Both the position numbers and the translations under genes were made by a program. The notes beneath the pieces are model-generated. The model searched no databases. It saw only the letters and a list, made by a program, of their open reading frames with translations, and was not told the origin of the DNA. Below are positions 36,838 through 46,129 of a stretch of DNA of 64,000 nt, in pieces. This stretch comes from Spirosoma rhododendri (GTDB taxonomy: Bacteria; Bacteroidota; Bacteroidia; Cytophagales; Spirosomataceae), in NCBI RefSeq assembly GCF_012849055.1, contig NZ_CP051677.1, positions 4,913,001 to 4,977,000 of the forward strand, in the 5' to 3' direction. Positions within the stretch are counted from its first letter, which is position 1. The number at the start of each line of letters is the position of its first letter.

Positions 36838-37084
36838 TTTAATCTCCTGAACCTCTCAGGAAAACCAATAGCCTGTTTGACGGAAAACAAAGAACGTTGG
36901 GGCAAAGCTAGTCGCATTGGCCGGACAATCACAACGATGACGCACCCGGCCCACCGTAAGCAGACTGGCCGCGCAGGTCATAGCCCGGTGTTGCCGCCTG
37001 ACCCTCAAACGCTTATCCGACCAGATTTTTTCTGGCAAAACCGTCGGTCGACGAGATTTGCTGCCCCACTCGCTGATGACCGGA

Positions 37085-38794
37085 CTAGGCAGGCCACTGC
37101 GTATCGATACCCTGCGAACGAATCAGTTGCTGAAAGTCGGCCAACAGGTTTTGCTTTTCGCGCACGGCACGGGGTGGCACCTTTCTATCGATGGCAAACG
37201 AAATCAACGCCCCAACCGCTTCGCCGATGCTCCACTCGACGGGGTGCAGTCGGTAACAGCCGTTGGTGATGTGTGTCGTACCGATATTTTTACAGGCGGG
37301 CAGCAGATTTTCCATTCGTTGCGGCAGTAAAGCCCCCAACGGTATCTGAAACGGCAACGACCCAAAGTCGATGTAGTTGTTGCCGCTGGTACTGGGGTGC
37401 AGGTCGATATGGTAGTAGCCGATACCAACACTGTCGGCGAAGGGCGCGGCTTTATTCCCGGTTTTCTGCCCCGTAATCAGCGCCCGGTTATCGGCTCCAA
37501 CGTATTCTTCCAATACGCGGAAGACGGGTTTGATGCGCCGGGCTTCCCGGATGTACGGGTATTTGGCCAGCCCATCGGTGGTACCCATCACGTCGGGGCG
37601 GAGTCGAAGGCCGGGCCAGCCTTGCCCACCATCGGGGCGCGGCACTTTGGTTTGCAGCCAGTACAGTAACGACAGACTCAGCTGCTTTGCCCGGTCGACG
37701 TGTCGGGCGAATTCTTTCTCCGACGCACCAATTAGATTCCCCAGCGCGTAGTCGTTTTGTGGCCAGTTGACACTGCTGATGTCGCCCTTATAGAACCCCG
37801 ACTCGAAATTCGCCCGACTGATGATGCGCCGGTAATTCCAGAGGTTTAGCGCATCGCCAGTTTTGGCACCCTCGGGCTGAAAGCCCAGCGTTTTGGGGTC
37901 CAGTGTTTTCGGGTTCGAGTACGACAGCGACAGCAGTTTTCCCGACCAGGCTGGTTTCAGCACGGGCGTGTGGTTACGCCAGAAATCGTACTCACGCGGC
38001 TTATCGATGATGTGATTTTCACCAGGAACATAGTCCATCGCGAAGCACATCGTGAACGCCTGCACATTTTTGGGGTCGGCCTGTTCGGGGGCGTGGAGTT
38101 CGCGGGTATCGGCACGGGATTCAGCCCCGGTCACAAACTCGGTTTTGGTCATCGGCAGCAGATCGCCGAGTTCGGTAGCGTCGACGAAGTACGGGGCCGT
38201 CAGCACAAGTTCGCGCCCGGTTTGGCGATTTCGGGCGGTTAAGGCACGCACCCGGTCGCCCTGCACGTCGGCCCCGCTGATTTTGTGGTCGAGCAACAGC
38301 GTCAGCTTACCCGCACTCAGATACGGAGCCAGCAGCTGTTGCAATACGATCAGCGATACACGCGGTTCGTGGCTGAGTCGCGACACGGCACCGTCACCCG
38401 GATTCAGGTACGGTTGCGCACGGGCCGTTTCGGTCAGCGGGTAATACTGCCGATAGAAGTCGCGGACGGCGTTCCGGTACTGTCGATACAGGCGGGTAGC
38501 CCCGTGAGTTTCAATCCACTGGTGTTCGTCGGGCGGAACGCCCTGCTGCGTCAGTTGCCCGCCAATCCAGTCTGTTTCTTCGGTCATCACAACCGTTTTC
38601 CCGGTACGCAGGGCACTCAGCGCAGCCGCGCAACCACCCACACCTCCGCCCGCAATAACCACGTCTGCCGTATAACCAGTGGCCGTAGCACGGCGCGTTG
38701 TGTCATGCTTTGTGGCAGAAAACGCGGGCAGAGAGGTTGTCAGGGCTGTTCCGCCAACGGCAGACAGTTGACTAATAAACGAACGTCGATTCAT
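37085..38794 (-). CDS. FAD-dependent oxidoreductase with Tat-type signal
   Basis: 569 residues. The N-terminus MNRRSFISQLSAVGGTALTT has the RR-x-F pattern of a twin-arginine signal, so it is probably exported folded. The dinucleotide-binding motif follows (ADVVIAGGGVGGCAAALSAL) with the conserved TEETDWIGGQLTQQGVPPDE. Late family regions are GYYHIDLHPSTSGNN and ACKNIGTTHITNGCYRLHPV. This fits the FAD_oxidored family frequent in sugar-degrading Bacteroidota and Planctomycetes. Substrate unknown. Single gene. Confidence 0.88.
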   Translation of the reverse strand: MNRRSFISQLSAVGGTALTTSLPAFSATKHDTTRRATATGYTADVVIAGGGVGGCAAALSALRTGKTVVMTEETDWIGGQLTQQGVPPDEHQWIETHGATRLYRQYRNAVRDFYRQYYPLTETARAQPYLNPGDGAVSRLSHEPRVSLIVLQQLLAPYLSAGKLTLLLDHKISGADVQGDRVRALTARNRQTGRELVLTAPYFVDATELGDLLPMTKTEFVTGAESRADTRELHAPEQADPKNVQAFTMCFAMDYVPGENHIIDKPREYDFWRNHTPVLKPAWSGKLLSLSYSNPKTLDPKTLGFQPEGAKTGDALNLWNYRRIISRANFESGFYKGDISSVNWPQNDYALGNLIGASEKEFARHVDRAKQLSLSLLYWLQTKVPRPDGGQGWPGLRLRPDVMGTTDGLAKYPYIREARRIKPVFRVLEEYVGADNRALITGQKTGNKAAPFADSVGIGYYHIDLHPSTSGNNYIDFGSLPFQIPLGALLPQRMENLLPACKNIGTTHITNGCYRLHPVEWSIGEAVGALISFAIDRKVPPRAVREKQNLLADFQQLIRSQGIDTQWPA

Positions 38795-38916
38795 GCGAAA
38801 AACCGGAGCGCACCGGTCATGCGCCGTCTTATCCGGGAAAAGTGAGAGGGCAAACTAACAAAATTCGTAGGATGCACCTACACCGGCCAACTTATCTGGC
38901 TCTGCTTCCGCCGGAC

Positions 38917-39410
38917 CTACTTCGCCAGTTTTACGGCCATCTCCGTCACCTGACGAATCCAGCGGGCAGGTTTCTTTTCGCCGGGCACCACCACCCGGTA
39001 CGGCCCCATGCCATCGGCCAGCGGAGCCCCATCGACGCTGTCGGCCAGTAAAATCGTGCGCGTCGAAAAGTCGGGATCAAGCTCGGCGAGTGCAAATACG
39101 ACTTCGTAGCCATCGGCAGCTTTCACGACGACGTATTTGGTCAGGTTCTTCCCTTTCAGCGCAGTCCCCGTACTGGCCCCGCCTGATTCAGCAGCGCAAT
39201 CAGGGGGATGCCCGAGTAAGTATGTTCCTTACCGTCGCGGTCAGTGGTGGTGACGGCAGTGTGCGACATGGCCTTGATGTCGGCTGGTTTCAGGGTCAGC
39301 GGTTTGGTAAGTTCGCCCGAAATCGTGATCGTCTGGGCAAATGAAATCGTCGTCAGCAGCAGCGCGACAACAGTAAACAGAAGTTGAATTTTTGCCCGTG
39401 AGCCATTCAT
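38917..39410 (-). CDS. small molybdopterin-oxidoreductase-fold protein, frame broken once
   Basis: Secreted single-domain protein related to the molybdopterin-binding domain of sulfite oxidase/YedY. Signal peptide MNGSRAKIQLLFTVVALLLT ending ISFAQ; then ITISGELTKPLTLKPADIKA and KEHTYSGIPLIALLNQAG. The frame breaks there. Adding one base to GGGG at 39177-39180 (minus strand) restores ASTGTALKGKNLTKYVVVKA and the rest to AVKLAK, 164 residues in total. The restored protein contains no cysteine, so the usual Cys ligand to molybdenum is missing and catalysis is doubtful. The gene lies upstream of the FAD oxidoreductase on the same strand. Confidence 0.78.
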
Positions 39411-39485
39411 AGAAAAGGCCGTTATATTTTCACAAATATAACGGCCGATCGTTGTCTTTTACTGTCGGATGGCACGATTGATATA

Positions 39486-39600
39486 TGTAGAGACGCGACC
39501 CTTCGCGTCTCAGCCCCCGGATGGTTTTTGCACCGGATGGCGTTGTTGCTGACGCATCCGGGCTGACGCGTGCTGAGACGCGAAGGATCGCGTCTCTACA
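39486..39600. repeat. GTAGAGACGC-type inverted repeat
   Basis: Ends are inverted copies (TGTAGAGACGCG inward from both sides). Each end is a hairpin, such as GAGACGCGATCCTTCGCGTC on the right. The centre carries CCGGATGGTTTTTGCA and GACGCATCCGGG. A half unit nearly identical to the right half occurs at 46748-46786. Confidence 0.82.
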
Positions 39601-39655
39601 CAACTGGATGGCACTACCTACTCCCAGCCCAGTGTGATCTAGGCTGGCGCAAAAA

Positions 39656-39700
39656 AAGAGACGCAACGTCCGGGTCACCGGTGCGATTGCGTCTCTACAA
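39656..39700. repeat. short GAGACGC inverted repeat next to zwf
   Basis: AGAGACGCAA and TTGCGTCTCT flank CGTCCGGGTCACCGGTGCGA. It is a shorter member of the same family as 39486-39600, located 26 bases beyond the zwf stop codon. Confidence 0.75.
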
Positions 39701-39725
39701 AATCTACTGCCAAATCTGGTCGGCC

Positions 39726-41207
39726 TTACTTCATCGTCCAGTGGAAACCGTCGTTCTCGATCAGCTTCATGGCCGCTTCGGGGCCCCAGGTACCGGGCTC
39801 GTAGTTCGGAAAATCGGTTGGCTTCGTGTTGTCCCAGTTTTCAATGATTGGCGTTACCACCTTCCAGGCCGCTTCGACCTGATCGGCCCGCATGAACAGC
39901 GTCGCGTCGCCAGTCATGGCGTCGAGCAGCAGCGTTTCGTAGGCTTCCGGCTCCTGCCCTTCATAGGCCGTTTTGTAACTAAACACCATCTCAACCGGGT
40001 CGATGGCGAGCGTTTGGCCCGGACGCTTGGCCTGGAACTGCAACCGGATGTCCATATTGGGTTGAATACCAATAATCAGTCGGTTAGCCCGCCACTCTTT
40101 CGACGCTTCTTCGGGGAAAGCGTAGTGCGGAGCGGGTTTGAACTGAATGGTAATCACCGTTGCTTTTTCGGGCAGCACTTTCCCCGTCCGCAGGTAAAAC
40201 GGTACGTTCTCCCACCGCCAGTTGTTGACGTACAGCTTCACAGCGGCAAACGTCTCTGTCGCTGATTCGGGGTCGACGCCTTTTTCTTCGCGGTAGCCCG
40301 GAATGTCCTTGCCATCGACTTTACCGGGGCCGTACTGACCGCGCACCGCATGAGACGGGTCGATGGGCCGAATAGCGTTGAGCACTTCCACTGTTTTGTT
40401 CCGCACTTCGTTGGCATCGAACGAAATGGGGGCTTCCGTCGCGACCATGCACATCACCTGCAAGAGGTGGTTCTGAATCATGTCGCGCAGCGCGCCCGAC
40501 TCCTCGTAGTAGCCGCCCCGCCCTTCCAGCCCGACGGTTTCGGCCGCCGTGATCTGTACCGACTCTACGTACTGCCGGTTCCAGATGGGTTCAAAGAGGG
40601 AGTTGGCGAAGCGCAGCGCCAGAATATTCTGTACCGTTTCTTTGCCGAGGTAATGGTCGATCCGGTAGATCTGCTCTTCGGCAAACAGCCCACCAAGCAG
40701 CGTGTTGAGTTCCTGCGCCGTTTTCAGGTCGTGCCCAAACGGTTTCTCAACCACGATCCGAACGTGGGCCTTGTCGGTGCAGAGATCCAGTTTACCCAGA
40801 TTTTCGGCGATCCCGGGCACAAGCTGGGGCGCCACGGCGAGGTAAAACAGCACGCTTGGCCGTTCGCCCCACTCCTGCTCTTTCTTACCCACGTAGTCGG
40901 CCAGCAGCTGATAGGCATTGGCGTCACCCGCGTCCATTTGCAGGTACGACAGGCAGGGTGCAAACTCATCCCACGGCCCGTCTTTACGGCGGGAGAATTT
41001 TTTCACCCCGTCGAGCAGCCGTTCGCGAAAGCTCTCATCGCTGTATTCGCTACGGCCCAGACCTACCACGGCAAATTGCTCGGGCAAATATTTTTCAATA
41101 AATAGATTGTAAAGGGCGGGCGTCAGCTTACGCAGGTTCAGGTCTCCGCTACCGCCAAAAATGAAGAGGACGGTGGGTCCCGGCCGCTGGTTCGTTGCAG
41201 GAATCAT
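39726..41207 (-). CDS. zwf: glucose-6-phosphate 1-dehydrogenase
   Basis: First enzyme of the oxidative pentose-phosphate pathway, making NADPH. Full length (493 residues). NADP-binding start [20 protein letters not shown], active-site motif [14 protein letters not shown] with the catalytic His nearby, and [14 protein letters not shown] late. It is divergent from rpiB (gap 115 bases), another pentose-phosphate enzyme, so the pair may share a control region. No gnd or pgl gene is in the window. Confidence 0.96.
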   Translation of the reverse strand: MIPATNQRPGPTVLFIFGGSGDLNLRKLTPALYNLFIEKYLPEQFAVVGLGRSEYSDESFRERLLDGVKKFSRRKDGPWDEFAPCLSYLQMDAGDANAYQLLADYVGKKEQEWGERPSVLFYLAVAPQLVPGIAENLGKLDLCTDKAHVRIVVEKPFGHDLKTAQELNTLLGGLFAEEQIYRIDHYLGKETVQNILALRFANSLFEPIWNRQYVESVQITAAETVGLEGRGGYYEESGALRDMIQNHLLQVMCMVATEAPISFDANEVRNKTVEVLNAIRPIDPSHAVRGQYGPGKVDGKDIPGYREEKGVDPESATETFAAVKLYVNNWRWENVPFYLRTGKVLPEKATVITIQFKPAPHYAFPEEASKEWRANRLIIGIQPNMDIRLQFQAKRPGQTLAIDPVEMVFSYKTAYEGQEPEAYETLLLDAMTGDATLFMRADQVEAAWKVVTPIIENWDNTKPTDFPNYEPGTWGPEAAMKLIENDGFHWTMK

Positions 41208-41322
41208 AGATTAGCAGGTTGTATATCTGACTAAAGGTCGGCGCAAGATACCGACCTTTCCAACAAACACTCCTACCCGACCCGGTGTTTGTTTTACAGT
41301 CACGACTCATACTATAACGCCC

Positions 41323-41754
41323 ATGACCATTGCAATCGGTTCCGACCACGCTGGCTTCCGCTACAAAGAAGCCATAAAAACTATGCTGACCGAACTCGGC
41401 CACACGGTTGTCGACAAAGGCACCTACGCCGAGACACCTTCCGTTGATTATCCGCTGTTTATCCGGCCCGTAGCCGAAGCCGTGGCCGCTGGAGAGGTCG
41501 AGCGGGGCGTTGTGCTGGGCGGATCGGGCAACGGCGAGGCCATGACGTCTAACCGGATCAAGGGTGTGCGGGCGGCTCTGTGCTGGAATGAGGAATCGGC
41601 CCGGCTGGGGCGGCAGCACAACGACGCCAACGTGATTTCGCTGGGCGAACGGATGATGGATCAGGACACGGCGCTTAAACTGGTACGAATCTGGCTCGAT
41701 ACACCCTTTGAAGGGGGCCGTCACCTCGCCCGGATTCAGGAACTGGATCAGTAG
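41323..41754 (+). CDS. rpiB: ribose-5-phosphate isomerase B, cysteine-free type
   Basis: Interconverts ribose 5-phosphate and ribulose 5-phosphate. The family start is GSDHAGFRYKEAIKTMLTEL. The anion loop reads GGSGNGEAMTSNRIKGVRAA instead of the CGTGIG of E. coli RpiB: the catalytic Cys is replaced, as in the mycobacterial type, where a Glu near the loop serves as base. Later HNDANVISLGERMM is conserved. 143 residues is normal. It is followed by a FUSC gene 48 bases later, possibly co-transcribed. Confidence 0.93.
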   Translation: MTIAIGSDHAGFRYKEAIKTMLTELGHTVVDKGTYAETPSVDYPLFIRPVAEAVAAGEVERGVVLGGSGNGEAMTSNRIKGVRAALCWNEESARLGRQHNDANVISLGERMMDQDTALKLVRIWLDTPFEGGRHLARIQELDQ

Positions 41755-41802
41755 GCTCGAGGTTCAGCAGACCCCGATGAGCCACGCCCACCTACTCCTG
41801 CC

Positions 41803-43941
41803 ATGAACAGACCCACCCGTCAGGTCGGTTATTTTTTATCCAGCCAGTATTTTTCCGACGGGCTGCGCACGACGCTGGCTATTCTGTTGCCGTCGCTCGT
41901 GCTGGCGCAGTTCGATGCGCTCACGACCGGCATGGCGATGTCGATTGGGGCGCTGGGGGTTAGCCTGAGCGATGCGCCGGGGCCGGTTATGCACCGGCGA
42001 AACGGCATGCTGGCAACCGTTCTGTCGACCGTACTGGTCACGCTGCTTACCGGCTTTGCCCGCCTGAACGACTACACGCTGGCGATCGAGATTCTGGTTG
42101 TCAGTTTCGTTTTTTCCATGCTGGCCGTCTACGGCACCCGCGCTACATCGGTGGGGACAGGGGCGATTCTGATTATGATTCTGATGATGGAACGCCCGCT
42201 CGATGCGGTCGGCGTCGTCAAGGAAAGTGGTCTGATTCTGGCCGGTGGCCTTTGGTACACCGGTATCAGCCTGCTGGCATCGCGGCTCCAGCCTTACCGA
42301 CTGGCGCAACAGACATTGGGGCAGTGTATTCACGAGGTCGCTAAATTTTTGCACGTCAAATCGGAGTTTTACACGCTCAGCACTCAACTCGACACCGATT
42401 ACCGGCATCTGGTTAGTCAGCAGGTGGCGGTGAGTGAGAAGCAGGATGCCGTTCGGGAAGTGCTGTTCAAAAGCCGCCGGTTTGTCGCCGAAACCACCCG
42501 AACGGGCCGTTTGCTGGTGCTGACGTTCGTGGACATTGTCGATCTGTACGAGCAGATGGTGGCGATGTATTACGACTACGAGGCCCTGCGTAAACGCTTC
42601 GGCCATACCGATATTCTGCCGATGATTGCGGGTCTGATCCGGCAACTGGCCAACGAACTCGATCATATCGGGCTGGCCGTGCAATCGCCGGTAGCCGTAC
42701 CGAGCCGCCCGGCTTTCGACCTGACGCCCCAACTGGAAACGCTCAAACAGGCCATCGACGAATTGGGCGATCGGGAGGGCAGCACGCTCGTGCTGAAAAA
42801 GATTCTGATCAACCTGCGGAATCTGGGGCAGCGCATCAGCACGATCCGCAACAACATGAAAGCACCCGCTTCTGTGCTGTCGAAAAACAACGACGACCTG
42901 GAGTTCGGGCGGTTTGTGTCGCATCAGGAAATTGATTTCAAGTCGATTCGTAATAATCTGAGCTTCAATTCGTCGGTGTTTCGTCATTCGCTGCGGCTGG
43001 CCCTGACGATGTTGATGGGCTTCGTCCTGACCCGTTTGCTGGCCTACGGACACCACAGCTACTGGGTGCTGCTGACGATATCGGTGATTCTGAAGCCTGC
43101 CTTCAGCCTGACGCGTCAGCGCAATTTCGAGCGAATCGGCGGTACGCTGGCCGGGGGTATCGTCGGCGCGCTCATTCTGACGTTCGTAAACAATCGACCG
43201 GTGCAGATTGGCTTTATGATCGTGTTTATGGTCGGGGCCTATAGTGCGCAGCGGGTCAATTACATCGTCATGGTTTTTTTCCTGACGCCTTACATCCTGA
43301 TTCTGCTCAATTTTCTGGGTGTCAACTATCTCGGCGTGGTCGAAGAGCGGTTTCTCGATACGCTCATGGGTGGCCTGCTGGCGCTGGCAGCGGGTTATGT
43401 GCTGTTTCCCCGCTGGGAATCCGATCAGCTGCAACTACCCATGCGGAACACGCTGCGGGCCAATCTACGCTACGTACAGGTGCTGCTCAACTGCCTGACG
43501 AGCCGAACGCCCAGTCTGGTCGAGTACAAGCTGGCGCGCAAAGATGTGTACGTGTCCTCGGCAAACCTCTCGGCAGCCCTCGACCGGATGTTGTCGGAAC
43601 CCAAGCACAAACAGCGCAACGAAAAGCTGATCTACGAATTTGTGGTGCTGAACCACATCCTGTCGGCCAACGTCGCGACGCTAACCTCGGATTTGCTCAA
43701 CGAACCGTCGAAAACATACCCCGCTCCGGTGCAGCGCCCGGTTCGGCGCGCCATCGTCAGCCTGACCGACGGCCTATACCGGCTCGGCGAACCCCGCATC
43801 GGTCCAACGCCCGAACAACCCGCGCTGGACTCGTCGCCCGGCAAAACCCCACCCGACGACGCCCAACTGAGCGAGCACCTCAACTTCGTGCAGCAGGTCA
43901 GCAGCGACATCGGCAAAGTGATCGAGCGATTGAATGGATAG
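41803..43941 (+). CDS. FUSC/YccS-family integral membrane protein
   Basis: 712 residues in the layout of YccS/YhfK: an N-terminal block of about six membrane helices (TTLAILLPSLVLAQFDALTT, LAIEILVVSFVFSMLAVYGT), a cytoplasmic helical domain of about 200 residues, a second helix block (WVLLTISVILKPAFSLTRQR, the conserved FUSC-like signature, then GGTLAGGIVGALILTF) and a C-terminal soluble part. Related proteins are thought to export aromatic or other toxic acids; substrate here unknown. A long open frame on the opposite strand is a coding shadow. Confidence 0.88.
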   Translation: MNRPTRQVGYFLSSQYFSDGLRTTLAILLPSLVLAQFDALTTGMAMSIGALGVSLSDAPGPVMHRRNGMLATVLSTVLVTLLTGFARLNDYTLAIEILVVSFVFSMLAVYGTRATSVGTGAILIMILMMERPLDAVGVVKESGLILAGGLWYTGISLLASRLQPYRLAQQTLGQCIHEVAKFLHVKSEFYTLSTQLDTDYRHLVSQQVAVSEKQDAVREVLFKSRRFVAETTRTGRLLVLTFVDIVDLYEQMVAMYYDYEALRKRFGHTDILPMIAGLIRQLANELDHIGLAVQSPVAVPSRPAFDLTPQLETLKQAIDELGDREGSTLVLKKILINLRNLGQRISTIRNNMKAPASVLSKNNDDLEFGRFVSHQEIDFKSIRNNLSFNSSVFRHSLRLALTMLMGFVLTRLLAYGHHSYWVLLTISVILKPAFSLTRQRNFERIGGTLAGGIVGALILTFVNNRPVQIGFMIVFMVGAYSAQRVNYIVMVFFLTPYILILLNFLGVNYLGVVEERFLDTLMGGLLALAAGYVLFPRWESDQLQLPMRNTLRANLRYVQVLLNCLTSRTPSLVEYKLARKDVYVSSANLSAALDRMLSEPKHKQRNEKLIYEFVVLNHILSANVATLTSDLLNEPSKTYPAPVQRPVRRAIVSLTDGLYRLGEPRIGPTPEQPALDSSPGKTPPDDAQLSEHLNFVQQVSSDIGKVIERLNG

Positions 43942-44016
43942 TTTAACGTTTAATGTCTAATGTTTAAGGTTGGCTACCGCGAAGCAACCTTAAACATTAG
44001 ACATTAAACGTTAAAC
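43941..44016. repeat. perfect 32-base inverted repeat
   Basis: Arms 43941-43972 (GTTTAACGTTTAATGTCTAA and on to GGTTG) and 43985-44016 are exact inverse copies around a 12-base loop. It starts on the last base of the FUSC stop codon and ends just before the stop of the convergent phosphatase gene. The piece GGTAGCCAACCTTAAACAT recurs at 50106-50123. Confidence 0.85.
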
Positions 44017-44022
44017 CTCAAA

Positions 44023-45096
44023 CTACTTCGCTTCCTCCACCGTTTCCTGGGCTTCGTCGAGGTCGTTGCCTTCGGGCTGGGGCTTCTCGATGTGGGGGCG
44101 TTCGGCGTCGGGGACGTAGGTCAGTTCGATAAACATCGGGAAGTGATCAGAACCGACGCTGGGGAGCCGTTTGATGCGCTGTAACTGAAAGTGGCACGAC
44201 ACGAATACGTGGTCGAGGGGCCACCGCAGCGGGGGGTATTTGGCGTGAAACGTGTTGAACAGCCCCCGCCCGATACGCGGATCGAACAGACCGCTGATGC
44301 GCTGAAACAGTCGCGTCGTGTGCGACCAGGCCACGTCGTTCAGATCACCCGCTACGATAACGGGCTCCGACTGCTTTCGCGCTTCCCGACCCACCAGCAC
44401 CAGTTCGGCATCGCGCTCTGTTGAGCGGTAGTGTTCGGTGGGGCTGGGCGGCATCGGGTGAACGCCGTAGAAGTGAATCGGTATGCCCGACGGTAGTTTG
44501 AACTGGATGTACACCGACGGAATATCGTCCTGAATCAGGTGCCGTAGTTCGTGGTGCGTCATCGGCAGTTTCGAGTACAGCAGCAGCCCGTAGGTGTTTT
44601 CCAGCGGGTGCAGAACCTGGTGCGGATACCGGCTTTCGATGGACTGCATGTCGTTTTTCCACCGCTGATTCGTTTCCAGCAGCATCACCACGTCCGGTTC
44701 GTACTGGTTAATCAGCGACAGCACCTTGTCATACTCCCGGTTGTACTGAAACACATTGGACACCAGCAGCCGGATCGTATTGTCGGGGTCTGATGGGGCG
44801 CTATTCGTGCGCCGGACGACCTGCTTTTTGGCCAGCGCGGTGAACGGGTAAATCAGCCACGACTGGTAACAGAGCGTTGCCAGCAAACCAATCGGCACCA
44901 GCACCAGCCAGTCATTGAAATAATGGTTACCAAACCAGCCCCAGGCAACCAGCCCCGCAGCCGCCAGTACGGTCAGTTGCAGGTGCGGAAAATCCCAAAT
45001 GCGAATCCACCAATAGTCGAGCGGAATGAGGTTGATGAACGAAACGACAACGATAAGAACAGTGTAGCCAATCAGTATTGCATCAGGGGTGGGCAT
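44023..45096 (-). CDS. membrane-anchored endonuclease/exonuclease/phosphatase-family protein
   Basis: Three N-terminal membrane segments (AILIGYTVLIVVVSFINLIP, LTVLAAAGLVAWGWF, WLVLVPIGLLATLCYQSWLI) precede an EEP domain (about 110-330). Catalytic marks: LLVSNVFQYNREYDKVL (Asn), VVMLLETNQRW (Glu), FYGVHPMPP, VAGDLNDVAWS (Asp, Asn) and SDHFPMFIEL (Asp, His). It probably cleaves phosphodiesters or phosphoesters outside the membrane. The C-terminus is an acidic tail rich in Glu. Substrate unknown. Confidence 0.88.
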   Translation of the reverse strand: MPTPDAILIGYTVLIVVVSFINLIPLDYWWIRIWDFPHLQLTVLAAAGLVAWGWFGNHYFNDWLVLVPIGLLATLCYQSWLIYPFTALAKKQVVRRTNSAPSDPDNTIRLLVSNVFQYNREYDKVLSLINQYEPDVVMLLETNQRWKNDMQSIESRYPHQVLHPLENTYGLLLYSKLPMTHHELRHLIQDDIPSVYIQFKLPSGIPIHFYGVHPMPPSPTEHYRSTERDAELVLVGREARKQSEPVIVAGDLNDVAWSHTTRLFQRISGLFDPRIGRGLFNTFHAKYPPLRWPLDHVFVSCHFQLQRIKRLPSVGSDHFPMFIELTYVPDAERPHIEKPQPEGNDLDEAQETVEEAK

Positions 45097-45141
45097 AAAC
45101 GTAAGCTCGTGAACCGAATGGATAAAACAGGGAAAACATCT

Positions 45142-45978
45142 TTACAACAGCGCAATACCGTCGTCGCGAATCTCGATCCGGCGGTCTTTGTACAGGGTAC
45201 CGATTGCTTTTTTAAACGTTTTCTTACTCATCTCCAGTACCCGGTGAATCTCCTCCGGCGCGCTGCTGTCGTTCAACGGCAGAAAGCCTTTCTCCTGGCG
45301 CAGCACCTCCAGAATCCGCTGCGCGCTGGGCTCGACGTTCTCGAAACCCATCTGCTGCAAACTCACATCGACCCGGTTATCGTCGCGAACGCGTTTGACG
45401 AAACCCGGCATCCGATCACCCACCTGTACCGGCCGGAATAGCTCGTTGTGGTACAGCAGCCCCTGATACCGATCGTTGATAATCACGTTGACGCCCAGAT
45501 CGGTAATTTCGTAAGCCAGCAGATCGACAGGATCATTTCCGACCAGATCGGATGGGTCGGGGTCGAGAAAGCGACTGACTTTGCTCGACGCCACCAGTCG
45601 GCCGGTGCTTTCGTCGAGGTACAGAAAAACGACGTACCACTCCCCTTCCTGCATGGGTTTGCTCTGTTCCCGGTAAGGTACGAGCAGATCTTTTTCCAGC
45701 CCCCAGTTCAGGAAAGCACCCACATTCGACACGGCCACCACCGGCAGCGGGGCAAACTCGTCGCGCATGATGTGGGGCGTCAGCGTAGTCGCGATGGGGC
45801 GATCTTCCGAATCGGTATACACAAACACGTCGATTTCATCTTCAACCCGCAGATCGTCCGGTACGTATTTGTTGGGCAGCAGGACGTCGTCACGATCGTC
45901 GTCGGGATGCCCCAGAAAAAACCCGACGCTGGTCTGACGCAGGGCAATAAGTTTGTTGATTCGGCCAATTTCGAGCAT
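45142..45978 (-). CDS. CvfB-like S1-domain RNA-binding protein
   Basis: 278 residues in the CvfB/YitL layout: tandem S1-like OB folds followed by a winged helix. Start at MLEIGRINKLIALRQTSVGF, the family opening; a longer frame adds 21 residues. Further: FVYTDSEDRPIATTLTPHIM, VGAFLNWGLEKDLLVPYREQ, NVIINDRYQGLLYHNELF, then the winged helix EIHRVLEMSKKTFKKAIGTL with YKDRRIEIRDDGIAL at the end. In Staphylococcus CvfB affects virulence-gene RNA; here a general RNA role is inferred. Confidence 0.87.
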   Translation of the reverse strand: MLEIGRINKLIALRQTSVGFFLGHPDDDRDDVLLPNKYVPDDLRVEDEIDVFVYTDSEDRPIATTLTPHIMRDEFAPLPVVAVSNVGAFLNWGLEKDLLVPYREQSKPMQEGEWYVVFLYLDESTGRLVASSKVSRFLDPDPSDLVGNDPVDLLAYEITDLGVNVIINDRYQGLLYHNELFRPVQVGDRMPGFVKRVRDDNRVDVSLQQMGFENVEPSAQRILEVLRQEKGFLPLNDSSAPEEIHRVLEMSKKTFKKAIGTLYKDRRIEIRDDGIALL

Positions 45979-46129
45979 AAGCACAGTAAGCTTGTCCGGC
46001 AAAAATAACGATAAACCAACGCGCAACCGGTCTTTCGCCACCCAGGACCAGACCTACTTTTTAATAAACCATAGACAAACAAAGTGGTTATTCTGGTAGC
46101 CGTGTGAGCGGAATTAATCTCAATACTAT

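Noticed and set aside
36856..37038. 60-codon frame upstream of the metE riboswitch
   Set aside because: Cys/Arg-rich, no start signal, no family; the region is better read as promoter and leader DNA.
14537..39180. Programmed -1 frameshifting as the explanation for all eight broken genes
   Set aside because: Only the xisH-1 site fits a proper X_XXY_YYZ heptamer in frame; the others are plain G/C runs in unrelated genes, so one shared programmed mechanism is unlikely.
41836..43434. 532-codon open frame opposite the FUSC gene
   Set aside because: Composition is Gln/His/Arg-rich without a domain, as expected for the antisense of a G+C-rich membrane protein gene.
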